The translations under genes and the position numbers were made by a program. A stretch of 64,000 bases of DNA from Ascaphus truei (Eukaryota; Chordata; Amphibia; Anura; Ascaphidae): NCBI GenBank assembly GCA_036426205.1, contig WSYH01000857.1, positions 54,312 to 118,311 on the forward strand, in the 5' to 3' direction. How positions within the stretch are numbered: position 1 is the stretch's first letter; each line of letters begins with the position of its first letter. Of this stretch, positions 1 through 10,440 are shown in pieces. The notes beneath the pieces are model-generated. The model ran no database searches, had not been told where the DNA came from, and saw only the letters and a list, made by a program, of their open reading frames with translations.

Positions 1-30
<30 letters not shown>
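1..30. repeat. (AC)n microsatellite
   Basis: Fifteen AC units at the window edge. It is the mirror image of the (TG)n tract at 3,294-3,326, because both sit at the same place in the two arms of the element A palindrome. Confidence 0.95.
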
Positions 31-33
<3 letters not shown>

Positions 34-814
34 ATGAACCAATATACAAATAAATGTAGAAGGGTTATCAAAAACATGCTGTACTACAAATAACACTTCT
101 CCATACAGACACACTACAATAAAATCAATTTCCTTTAATAATCCTATCTGATCTTACAATCAAAATCCTCAAATGCCAACCAAAAACCTCAAATGACAAT
201 CAAAACATTGCATTTACATTGTATATATGATGCATACAATCTATGCACCATATACATTACATTCTGCAAATGAATGTTAACAATAACATTCAAAACAAAA
301 TACCAATACCCCCAAACAAGTATACTATTTAAACCAATCCAGTAAACATAAATCAATTAGCATTCATTAATGACATCCCTAAACAATTTACATTCCATCC
401 CTAACAATTAAACAATTAACTAATTCAAGCGTTGAACAGAACAAGTTATCCTGTGAAAAAATATAAGTACCAACAAGAATACAATATAGAAAAGCAAGCC
501 TGACCCTGACCTAAAGTACACCATACAATACAATAGCAACAATTATATCTATCTAATTTTAACATACATTATACACACATTTAAGCATAGCAGCATAGCC
601 AAATTAATTTAAAACACAGCAAAGCAAGCTTTTAAAACAACATCATTTCTTACCCTGTATGTATATATCGATCTAGACATACATACATACATACAGTGGC
701 AAGAAATGATATACCAAAAACAAAGAAATACACATGTTAAAAAACCTTTTAAAAAAATTAACAAGTAAAATAAAATACATTTCTTTAGTTCACAGAGTAG
801 GGATAGACTTCCCA

Positions 815-1152
815 CGCTCTGATTGGCTCTAGTACCATGTGACAGGCTTTCAATGATGTCACATCCGTTCTCCCCGTAGCCTCTGTCACATGGTATACTA
901 GAGACAATCAGAGTTGGGATGGTGTTCCCACGCTCTGATTGGCTACTGTACCATTTGAGGACGGCCATGTTTCTTTTCATGACGTCATCTTAAAGGCAAT
1001 TGAAGCAAAGCCATTCTGATTGGCTGTGCTTTCATTGCCTTTAAGTGACGTCATCATTTTTTATTTTTCTCGGCCACAACACATGATTTTCACGGCCCAA
1101 TCAGGGCCGGGGGAACCATGACGAAAATGTGACGTCATAGGCCTTTAAAAGC
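815..1152 (+). promoter_or_regulatory. Palindromic CCAAT/CRE/TATA-like promoter core of element A
   Basis: Perfect CRE sites TGACGTCA lie at 980-987, 1,046-1,053 and 1,130-1,137. CCAAT boxes in both orientations (ATTGGCT, CCAATC) recur at 822, 937, 1,018 and 1,097. A TATA-like TTTAAAAG follows the last CRE at 1,145-1,152. CCAAT then CRE then TATA is a classic RNA polymerase II arrangement, and the same order recurs in elements B and D. Promoter activity is inferred. Confidence 0.5.
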
Positions 1153-1154
1153 CT

Positions 1155-1301
1155 TTGTCGTCTCATTTTGAAGCAAGACGCCGAGGAGGAAGGACCTCCT
1201 ACAGAAGAAGGCCAGGGAGTGGCCGTAGAAGACAAGAAAACCCCGGAAGAGAGCCACAGATAGAAGAAAGAAGAATACAGATGAAGATGGATTACAAATA
1301 G
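1155..1301 (+). pseudogene. Basic exon-1 reading-frame remnant, element A right arm
   Basis: This frame encodes an Arg-rich stretch containing HFEARRRGG and ends in DYK-stop at 1,299-1,301. It aligns with the small ORFs at 25,735-25,992, 26,572-26,742 and 50,814-51,065. The position of the ATG in the other copies reads TTG here, so the start appears lost. It lies just downstream of the TATA-like box. The function of the family is unknown. Confidence 0.35.
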
Positions 1302-1912
1302 AAGACCCGTGGATAGTTTTGGATTTTTAGTTTAATGTTTATTATTTTATGGTTTGTTATTTTATGGGTTCCTGTGCCTGGTGGATTGGTTCGAGAGTAA
1401 GCTGTTCAACGGGAGTCGGTGAGTGGGTCAAGTAATGGTAAGTGAACTAAAGAAATGTATTTTATTTAACTTGTTAATTTTTTTAAAAGCTTTTTTAACA
1501 TGTGTATTTCTTTGTTTTTGGTATATCATTTCTTGCCACTGTATGTATGTATGTATGTATGTCTATATACATGCAGGGTAAGAAATTATGTTGTTTTAAA
1601 AGCTTGCTTTGCTGTGTTTTAAATTAATTTGGCTATGCTTTTCTATATTGTATTCTTGTTGGTACTTATATTTTTTCACAGGATAACTTGTTCTGTTCAA
1701 CGCTTGAATTAGTTAATTGTTTAATTGTTAGGGATGGAATGTAAATTGTTTAGGGATGTCATTAATGAATGCTAATTGATTTATGTTTACTGGATTGATT
1801 TAAATAGTATAATTGTTTGGGGGTATTGGTATTTTGTTTTGAATGTTATTGTTAACATTTATTTGCAGAATGTATAGGGTGCATAGATTGTATGCATCAT
1901 ATATACAATGTA

Positions 1913-3096
1913 GTGGTGAAGAAAATTAAACTAAAAGCATATAATCAGCGCTCTAACCTAAAAAACTTAAACCTATATATATGTGATATAAACAGGTGCT
2001 CTACAAACAAAACGGGGAACCCCTATGTGGGAAACCCTAATAGTGATCCCTCACAACCTATTTTAGCAGATTGGGGAATGGCTGCCTCAGGAATGAAAAC
2101 AAACCTATCCACAAGGAATGTATAAAGCACAAATAATGACAAAAAAGCACAGATACATATAATACAAACAGTGATTCCCTGGCGCACAAACATTTCATAG
2201 CATGCCAAAATGTATGTATTTAGTACTTATTGCTGTCCAGGCATGAAGTGGTTAAACCTGTTGTACACAAATTGCCCGTCATCAGTATATAAGTGGACAA
2301 TTAGTAGGAGTTCCCAGCGAGGACATTCATCCAATGGGAACCCCTCGACGGCTAGGCACAAAGGTATAAATTACCTCCAGTGCCCCCACAGCTCCATTAC
2401 CCCTGAAGAAGTGACGTCAGAGTCACGAAACGCGCGTAGGGTGGAGCTTGCAGGATGTACCGCGACGTGCAGACCCTGTGTGAGGAGAAGAGGTTGATTG
2501 GCAGAGAACGTCAGCGGAGGAGGGACCAGGTGCTCCGAGTCGCGGCCACGACACGGGGATCCACGCCGACTCCAGCCTCCTTCTGCAATCCCTCGGCATC
2601 CTTGCATATTAAGCGGACGGCACGTTGTAGGACACACATAGGGCGTTATATCATGTGAGTGCATGTTTTTAAGCCTGTTATTTTTAAACAATAAATGTTA
2701 ATAGTATCACACTATTGGTGCCCATTTCTGTTCCCAATCGGTGTATGGCGTTGCTGATGCTGGAAAAAAGGATCGTGTTACCAGTAGCAGGAATCAGTTG
2801 GAGCCAACCGTGAGGAGAATAAAGAAACCTTTTGAGGCCCATTATTATCTATTTTTAAGTAAGTAGATAGCAACGGTGGGGGGGTGGAACACTGACCATA
2901 GGGTACTGCGCAATGGTTGTTTCATTTCTATTTCCAGACAAGTCTCCAATCTAAAAGAACGGGACATTGTGGACTGTGGATCTCATTCTTATCATCAATT
3001 GATTCATGGGACTACTTTCATCAGTCAGGTTTAATATCTGATAGTGCACCAGGGAATCACTGTTTGTATTATATGTATCTGTGCTTTTTTGTCATT
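1913..3096 (+). mobile_element. 1.18 kb PLE-like retro-insertion with 14-bp target duplication
   Basis: The segment is bracketed by a perfect direct repeat ATATATACAATGTA (1,899-1,912 and 3,097-3,110), while the element A arm continues cleanly on both sides. Its last 52 bases (3,045-3,096) recur in inverted orientation at 2,135-2,186. A hammerhead-like motif sits at 2,390-2,448. A variable-length duplication, an inverted terminal copy and a hammerhead fit a non-autonomous Penelope-like insertion. No protein domain is visible, so the class assignment is inferred. Confidence 0.6.
2390..2448 (+). ncRNA. Hammerhead-ribozyme-like motif
   Basis: The core CTGAAGA (2,403-2,409) and GAAA (2,427-2,430) flank a stem II of GTGAC/GTCAC. 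Outer pairing AGCTCC...ACCC with GGGT...GGAGCT gives stem I, with an ATT bulge. The stem III segment is the short self-complementary CGCGCG, followed by TA before stem I, where a hammerhead would cleave. One extra A precedes stem II compared with the canonical core. Penelope-like elements are known to carry such type I hammerheads with minimal stem III. Activity is untested. Confidence 0.55.
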
Positions 3097-3293
3097 ATAT
3101 ATACAATGTAAACGCAATGTTTTGATTGTCATTTGAGGTTTTTGATTGGCATTTGAGGATTTTGATTGTAAGATCAGATAGGATTATTAAAGGAAATTGA
3201 TTTTATTGTAGTGTGTCTGTATGGAGAAGTGTTATTTGTAGTACAGCATGTTTTTGATAACCCTTCTACATTTATTTGTATATTGGTTCATCA

Positions 3294-3472
3294 TGTGTGT
3301 GTGTGTGTGTGTGTGTGTTGTGTGTGATGTTCTCGCTCTCTCTCTCTCTCTCGCTCTCCTCTCTCTCTCTCTACTCCCTCTCTCTCTACTCTCCGTTCTC
3401 TCTCTCTCTTCTTCTAGTCTATCCTCTCTCAGTCTCTCTCGTCCTGTCCCTCTCATCTCTATACTCTCTATA
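3294..3472. repeat. (TG)n followed by pyrimidine-rich TC tract
   Basis: TG repeats at 3,294-3,326 pass into an imperfect TC/CTCTC tract to about 3,472. Reading frames across it are low-complexity translations, not genes. Confidence 0.9.
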
Positions 3473-3977
3473 GTTGCAGCTATGATGAAGCCCCTCGTAC
3501 AAAAGCAATGGGTGAAGGGTGGTATTGGGCCTGTGGTGGCTTAACCCCCTTAATTACCTTTGCGGTTATTATCCGATAAGTGTTTTAAGGGGTTAATTGA
3601 TATCTAATGTAATGGCAATGTATTGGCTTTGTATTGGCTATGTATTGTGGGCAACGAAAGACCAGGATTGTTGCTGGCGACGGGGGCTTTCTTTATGATG
3701 AGGTCAGTAGTACTTTATTTATTTAATATGCTAGTTAACGTGTTTAATAATGGCTAAAATAATTATTATCCCATCTGGATAATAGTTATTTTGCACATTA
3801 TGTACTGTAGGTGTTGGGGGGTGGGGGGGTGTATGTATTGAATGTATAGGCCAGGTTTATTTTTTTACATTCAGGGTTTGTTCCGTGGTTCTGCGTGAGA
3901 CCTCTGGAGACCACCTGCGGTCTCCTCGTGTATCTCACGGGTATCAGGCTGGTGGTTCACGGGTGACACCTGCGTAT

Positions 3978-4130
3978 GAAAGCGGTGGCCTCACATCTGT
4001 GGGGGCACGCGGACCCGTAGTCTGTGGGGATAGAAAGCGGTGGTCCCACATCCGTGGGGCACGTGGACCCATAAGTTCAGGGATGAAGCGGTGGTCCCAC
4101 ATCCGTGGGGGCACCGCGGACCCGTAGTGA
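3978..4130. repeat. GC-rich tandem repeat, three units of about 52 bp
   Basis: Units begin with AAGCGGTGG and contain CACATCCGTGGGG and GGACCC. Element B has two related units near 27,770-27,870, and element D has a shorter GGGGTCC-rich array at 49,260-49,470. This is a minisatellite module of the family. Long frames here on both strands are repeat artefacts. Confidence 0.75.
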
Positions 4131-4702
4131 GCACTCGTGAGTTCCCCAGACCTCCGCGGGCCTACCATGGGGGACCCAATTGTGGCCCACAATGACCCAA
4201 GGAGACCACCTGGGGGCCATGGTGCTTGGCGGGACCCACCAACAGGCCTCCAGAACCTGTTTGAAATGAGCTGCTGGTACCCTGTAGGTCTGTCAGGTGC
4301 CCGCCAGCCCGCCGGGGACTCGCGTGGGGCTGTGTTATGAACCCTGTTTTGTAAAAAGATAAACCATGTATTTATGGGGGGCACAGGGGGTGGGTAATGT
4401 ATTTAATAAATAGAAATGATGCTTATTGTGGTGCTGTGTATTGTTTTTTTATTGTGGGTACTGGGGGTGTGGGGGGTATTTTCCCCAACGGTATGTGGGT
4501 AGGCCTCCCTTGTGGGTAGTGGGTGAGGGTGGTTAGGCCTCACGGGGTGGGGGGGTTAGTGTGAATGGGTATGTAGGAGTCCCGAGTAGTGGGTGAGGGT
4601 GGGTTAACCCCTTAATGACAATAGCGGTTAATAACCGCTATGGTGATTAAGGGGTTAGGGGACATTACATTGGATGTTTTCATTCTTGTGTCTGTTTTGC
4701 AG

Positions 4703-4765
4703 CAGCGGAGGGGGCATGGGCAGGATGAAGATGAGGATGGCCTTCATCGTGGCAGCCGGAAATGG
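4703..4765 (+). other. Acidic exon-like block with splice acceptor and donor, element A
   Basis: A pyrimidine-rich acceptor ending TTTTGCAG at 4,702 and a donor GGGTGAGT at 4,764 bound 63 bases, including GATGAAGATGAGGATGGCC. Nearly the same block with the same acceptor lies at 28,506-28,569 (B) and, on the minus strand, near 49,650-49,711 (D). A more distant relative is at 38,586-38,650 (E). It may be a real exon of a family transcript, but no recognised domain is encoded. Confidence 0.4.
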
Positions 4766-5130
4766 GTGAGTGCTATATGTATTTAATGTATTTATGTATT
4801 TATTGTTGTCTATGTATTTTAAATACACAGGGGATGTATGTTGTTTATTGCTATGTTTATTGGGGGCAAATGTCCCCAATAAACATGCTGTTCTGCCTTA
4901 ACCCCTTCATTGCCTTAGCGGCTATACGCTATGGTAATGAAGCAGTATTTATGTATTTTAATAATATTGTGCGGAAGCAGGGGGTCCCCTGAGCTGAACC
5001 GCGTTGCTTTGTGCTCACAGTACACTATTATTGAAAATACATTCATGCTGCTTTGTTACCATAGCACATAGCCGCAAAGGTAAGGAATGAGTGTTTATTT
5101 ATATATGTGTTTTACTCATAGTGTAGATGT

Positions 5131-5368
5131 GCAGAGGGTCTCCGGAGCTGAACCGCTTTGGTTTTAGGTCCGGGGACCCCCTGCTTCCCGAGATACAGGC
5201 CCCTTTAAGGGGTGCCGGTATCCCTCTGCTTTGTTTACATTCCACGGTCACGTGATCGGGACCTTTAAATGCAGAGGGATACCGGCACCTCATAAAGGGG
5301 CCTGTATCTCGGGAAGCAGGGGGTCCCCGGACCTGAAACCAATGCGGTTCAGCTCCGAAGACCCCCTG
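5131..5368. repeat. Long hairpin in element A
   Basis: The arms begin GCAGAGGGTCTCCGGAGC and end GCTCCGAAGACCCCCTGC, closing near GGTCACGTGATCGGGACC. Related hairpins lie at 28,776-29,124 (B) and 47,565-47,805 (C). Confidence 0.85.
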
Positions 5369-5673
5369 CCCATTTACACTATGAATAAAAGTTGTTTTTA
5401 AATACTTTATATTTTGCCGATGTTTGCGCTGAGAGAGCGGCTGGTCTCTCTCTGCTGCAAACACCTATCGGCAGAAAAGGCCTATCGGCAGGTTATCGGG
5501 AGCCATGCTGTTTCGGCACAGGCTCATCGGCAGTTTTGCTTTCGCAGTGATTCGGCAGGGATCGGCATGGATTCGGCCCTTACTGAATACTGCGAGGGCA
5601 AATCGCCAAAATCATGCCGATAGGGAGCACTTGCCGAAAGCACTTTTTCGGCGCTTACTGCATAGAGCCCTAA

Positions 5674-6173
5674 GACCTTTTATAAGGAGGTAGATGCCAA
5701 TACTTACTTTTTGGCTTCAAGCTATCACAATCCGAGATGGATTAATAACATCCCGAAAGGTCAGTTTCTTAAAATAAAACGAAATTGCTCTGAAGTACGG
5801 ATGTTCGGTCAGTCAGCAACAGATCTAAAAAGAAAATTTATTGAAAGAGATAATAGTCACACCAGCATTTCTAAAGCGTTAGAATCAGTTAAGAAAATTT
5901 GTTGAAATTAGCTTATTTTCATGAAAAACAAAAAGAAAAACAAGACCACACATGATAATTTAGAATTCATTCCATTCATTACAAAGTCAATGATATGGCC
6001 CCGAAAATTAAAAAACATTTTTTTAAACATTGGTGAATATTACCGGGCAATCCTAAACTTTGCACTATACTTCCTAAAATCCTCAAATTGTCTTTAAAAA
6101 AGCAAAGAATCTTAAATCACAGCTAGCGCAAAGTTGTCCGATTAGTTCTGCAAAAGATAAAAATATTACTTGG
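5674..6173 (+). pseudogene. Penelope-like element, C-terminal RT/linker fragment (first part)
   Basis: The frame from 5,674 encodes a stretch with NPRWINNIPKGQ and RNCSE, the conserved block between the reverse transcriptase and the GIY-YIG endonuclease of Penelope-like elements. Frameshifts and stops follow after about 5,905. Downstream protein remnants continue to 6,173, where a 1.08 kb element interrupts. The upstream RT is absent because element A ends here. Continuation resumes at 7,250. Confidence 0.75.
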
Positions 6174-7249
6174 GTAACACAGTTTGCCCCTCCCCCCCAA
6201 TCGCAGATAGGGGCCCTGTGTGGAAATACACCTGAGTTACTGTGTGTGGTGCGTTACCTGATAGGCTCACAGAAGGCCTGAACCTCCGCCGCTGGGAGCG
6301 TGGGGTTACCCGATTCTTTGGATACAGTGCCTCCACCTGTAAGGGTTCCCAACGGGGTGGGATGGTCCTCTTACAGGAACAATAATAATAATGCATGCAC
6401 ACAATATATATGCTAGCAACCATTTTACTATAACTAATAACCTTGGTACTCTGTACCACACAGTAATAGGCATATAACTATACGTATAGAAGTTCATCAC
6501 CCACATATCAACATAGGTGTCCCCAAAGTACCTGGGTGCTGGGCACCAATTTCCTGATGTCCCTTATGTCCAAGCCCACCCAAAGTGTTGGAGATAGCGC
6601 TATTCCGTGGAGTGTTAGTGCACTACTATAGGTACCTGCCCGGGGCTCCGGCACCCGGGTACCGCAGTATAACACAATGGGATCCGCCTGATCCGACGTG
6701 CCGTCCGCCTACGTGTGGGGTGAATTCCGACGTGGATAATATCACCGTACACATTACCGTCTATACCTTGGGGCTGGTCTTTCTCCAGTCCGCAGGCCGC
6801 AGTCACTGCATGGCGGAGTCCTCCGTGAAGATAGTGTCTATCTAGAGGGTGTCTGCTCCCAGACCCAGTGATCAGGCAGCACAGCAGATGAGCAGTTCCT
6901 TGGTCTAATCAAACAGCTAAAGGAACAGATTCCTTGCTTAAGGCCTGTCCCTAATGTACCACAAGCTGGGGCAAGGATAATAGTTACCTGGGACTTAGGG
7001 GGTAACTAGTCCTAGTGCCAGGGGCTACTGCTCCCTGCACACACACACACCCTAACTCACCCAACTCCCAGCTCCAACTGACACTCTTCAAACACTGTCT
7101 TAACTGTCATCATCTCACAGTTTCACTGGTTGCCTAGCAACATGTAAACTGCAGCCTCTGAAGCTGCTATACTCCTATCTATCTAATTGCAGCCGCCCTA
7201 TTGGCTAAGCTGCAGCATGTGATAATCCCCTGACGGATACCGGGGCTAC
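6174..7249. mobile_element. 1.08 kb GTA...TAC-ended non-coding element, copy 1
   Basis: It starts GTAACA, ends GGCTAC, and is flanked by ACTTGG (6,168-6,173) and ACATGG (7,250-7,255), a 6-bp repeat with one mismatch. A second copy at 19,165-20,252 shares the interior (for example TAGGCTCACAG, GCCTCCACCTG and CACAGG blocks) and interrupts another PLE. No coding capacity is seen. It could be a solo LTR or a non-autonomous DNA transposon. Confidence 0.6.
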
Positions 7250-7507
7250 ACATGGTTGAAAGAACTAAATGGTTATTATACCTGCTCAAAGGCTGTAGGT
7301 ATAGCTCTAAATGCAAAGACTTTAAATCTAAGATCACTGGAAGAATATTCCAAATAGAGTCCTTTATAAATTGCAAAAGTAGCTATATTGTCTACTTGTT
7401 ACAGTAGAATGCCGCTGCAGGCTCCAATACATAGGGAGAACAAGCAGACCTCTCAAAAGGAGACTTGCAGAACTTGTATACATCAAAAGAGGATTGGAGA
7501 CACATAG
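7250..7507 (+). pseudogene. Penelope-like element, GIY-YIG region (second part)
   Basis: This continues the PLE interrupted at 6,173. Conceptual translation shows a cysteine-containing segment, FINCKSSYIVYLLQ (the GIY part), and after a frameshift a QYIGRT-type motif with an Arg-rich helix. The PLE sequence stops near 7,507 at AGGGGGTTATGCATGAAGC, which resembles a Harbinger-type end. Confidence 0.7.
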
Positions 7508-10440
7508 GGGGTTATGCATGAAGCGGTGACAAATGCTTTTAAGTGAGATAAAAACCCATTGTACCACAATACTGCACTATAATCACTGCTTTGTTATTTT
7601 TTGGTTATTGTATTTTTATTTTTGTTAAATAAATCATGACAGTGTCATATGTCATGTGTTGTTGTTGTTCATCTGAGGTTATATTTACCTAACTTTAAGA
7701 CCTGATAAGGAACAGATGATTGTTATTATGTCCTGATATGTAAAACCATGGAATTCAAAGAGGGTGTACTTTCTTTTTCACACAACTGTATATACAAACA
7801 CTTCAATAAGTGGCTGACTGTATATATACACATAGGGTAGCTTTATTTATTTTGGAATCTTTCAACCCAATTTGTACTTGTTACTTTGCTTAATCTGGTG
7901 CCAATTCTGTTACTTTGCAGATTTGTATTTTATTTTAACCTACAAGATCAAATATCAATTTTGTTGACTTTATTGACATAATGTCTACATTATAGCTGCT
8001 AACTCTCTGCACTGTTGGTCTCTGCACTGTTTAAGTTATTTATTTGCAGATTGCTAATTGCTATTTCTCTCATTGATTTTGTGTCTTATATCTTGTACAT
8101 CTGAATGCTAGTCTGAGTTACTAATTGATGTCAATCCAATTTTTCCACTTTTCTAACCTTTACTTACAGTACTAACCAAGCATACTGCATGAAATGTGTT
8201 ACTTAAAACTCTTCTAACCATCAACACTATTTAGCTTTTATACTGTACTCTGCCCCATTCATATCACCCTCTGTTCCATTTTGATTCTTTTACCCTTTGT
8301 GGAATTTTGTTAGTCTCTCTCAGAGTCACTTAAAACATACTTTGTTTGCTTTGCATTAAACAAGTTTGTAATGTGTTTTTACGCGGCTTCAACAAATATA
8401 TTCTTGTTTCTTAAATTATTTTTCCAATATATTCTTGAATTCTCTTCAATAAATTATCTTTTTTCCCCTCGACTCTCTTTTCTCCAAAACATGTGTCTCA
8501 ATGTGATTTTTTTTCAAGCGTCTCTCCTTTTAATTATGTCAGTTCTGTATAGCCCATAACATACCATAAGTGAAAAATATATAGAAGTCTCAAGATTGCT
8601 GTAATGTGTTTAATTTGTAGATGCTGCATTTCCCATGTTTTAATAATTGCCTACGTGCAAGGAGAATTTGAAATCAATGTAAATAATGTATTCTTCCACT
8701 CCTCTGCCCTTCAGAAAGCACAAGTAGCATCCAATTTCTTCCTGATGTCTGTTGTTTTATTCCAAAGGTTGGTTTCAGTCTGCTGCACAGAGTTGGCAAC
8801 TTTGCAGCATCCGGCATCTTGTAGAAACTGTTTGACTTTTTTCTTTTCTTGTTTATTACAAAAAAAACAAACGTGCTGAAAGGAAACCCAAGAAATGCAA
8901 CAGCTACATCGTTTTGAAGAGAGTTTTCCTAACACAGAAATAACAGCATGAAAAAAAATAATGAATATATAATTGAACTAGTTTTTTTACCACATGGGAA
9001 GCCCTTAAATCTGTGTTGTTTTGATATCTAATGTTGTATATACACATTTTGTGCAATACAAAACACTATTAAAACTTCAATAAGTAGCTGGCTGTATATT
9101 TCTCTGTAGGCTTTACATTCCAGAGCAAAAGAGCCCTGGGAAATGGCATTAATTTTCTACAGGGTTGTATGTCTATCTTCATTGCTCCCAAGACTGTACG
9201 TAACACAGTAAACCTGTATCAACTATATTATTCTACCTTGAACTCACTGCAACTAAAGAAAAGATGTCCACCAAGCACTCAAGTACCTCATTTCCTCTAA
9301 ATTGTTTTTTTGGAGCAATTCTCTGCTGCTCATATCTTTTGATCAAAAGCTAGATTAGCTGTCAATTTTCTCTAAAAAGGAAGTTCACAAATTGATAAAC
9401 ACTTTCTGAAATGACAGTTTCTTGTATAAACAAAAAAACCTCAGCAGACACCTTCAAATTAAAGGATTTTATTCTGGTGATTGAGTGTCACTCTTTATCC
9501 TCATTGTCTCACCTCACCGTTACATGAAATCATTGGAAACAATATATTACAGCTTGGAATGATTTATAGAACTTGATTTATTTTCCACAGAAGATAAATA
9601 ATTTGTGCATGGTGCAGTTACAGAGTACATAGGTCAGACAAATATTTTGTCCTAATTGTGTATTGGCATTGATTTTTTTGAAACTAGAAGAACAATTTGA
9701 CACGTGTAACCTCCATAGGGACCAAAAGGCCTACACTTCTCTATAGCTACATGATTAAAAACAAAGATATTACGAGGAGAATGATAAAGGCACACAGTAG
9801 CAAAATAGGGATGGAAAAGAGAGAGGACAATACAAGAAGAAAGTTTGAAACAGGGTAACTATGAGATAGGCGTAGGAATTTGTACTATAGAGAAAGTCCA
9901 CGTAGAGACAGATGACATCAAGTAGCAGAACTGTGATTCCCTGAATGTTAATGCACCTCTTTAGTTGACGCCCTGTTCTGAAATGACTTAGTATGACCAA
10001 GTGTGCTACAGAAATATACACAGTAGGAGTTACGCTGATGTGTGAATGCTTCCCTTTTTGTTTTGCAAAAGTCAGTTTTTTATTTTAACATATTTGGGAA
10101 ATAGACATACAGTATAGAATCTTAGCAAGATCAAAACCCATGACAAAAATACATACAAAGCGCACCAGGGATTAGTGTATTAACTCACAAATAGAGATTG
10201 ATAATGAAATCAAACTACTAAAAGGTGGAAGTTAAAAAGGTTAATTTATTCAGAGGTCAAATGACCACACACACAAATAACACACCACACCACTTGGAAG
10301 GTATAACAGCCACGTAAGGAAACCCTCCCTCCCAGTGACAGAACACAGTGAAACAAATCTCAATGTACTGTACATACACACAAGCATAGTAGTCACAATT
10401 TAGTCAGCCACACAATAAGCACTCAAATACAGTGCAATGC
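7508..10440. other. AT-rich stretch without recognised genes
   Basis: Short frames on both strands have no recognisable domain and look like chance. The first 25 bases resemble a GGGGG-start Harbinger-type terminus without a visible partner end. No exon structure was seen. Confidence 0.5.

Larger units (their letters stand above)
1..3326. repeat. Long inverted repeat (palindrome arms) of element A
   Basis: Bases 1-793 are the reverse complement, with small differences, of 1,447-1,912 joined to 3,111-3,326. The right arm is split by the insertion at 1,913-3,096. The left arm carries about 100 extra bases around 500-600, and it lacks most of the counterpart of 1,150-1,440. The inner centre is near 868, where CTCTGATTGGCTCTAG at 818-833 faces its near-complement just before 915. 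Confidence 0.9.
1..5670 (+). mobile_element. Element A: large palindromic element with Harbinger-like right end
   Basis: The right end at 5,651-5,670 reads GCGCTTACTGCATAGAGCCC and is followed by TAA, a plausible 3-bp target duplication inside a PLE. It resembles the ends of the Harbinger transposon at 11,354-17,757. The left end lies outside the window. Outward from a palindrome centre near 868 the right arm holds a CCAAT/CRE/TATA-like core, a basic reading-frame remnant, a splice-donor-like site at 1,418, a GC-rich tandem repeat, an acidic exon-like block at 4,703-4,765, a 240-bp hairpin, and a terminal zone rich in ATCGGC-like motifs. Elements B, C, D and E share these modules. No transposase is encoded, so it is probably non-autonomous. 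The family assignment is inference from the ends. Confidence 0.6.

Noticed and set aside
3232..3544. Arg/Glu- and Ser/Leu-rich frames on both strands
   Set aside because: They translate TG and TC microsatellites and are low-complexity artefacts.
3944..4384. 146-codon Pro/Arg-rich minus frame (and its counterparts at 27,536-28,170)
   Set aside because: It covers the GC-rich tandem repeat; frames are open on both strands, with no domain and poor conservation of the frame between A and B.
8371..8935. Cluster of 60-90 codon frames
   Set aside because: AT-rich sequence, no motif, no splice context, no similarity to other parts of the window.
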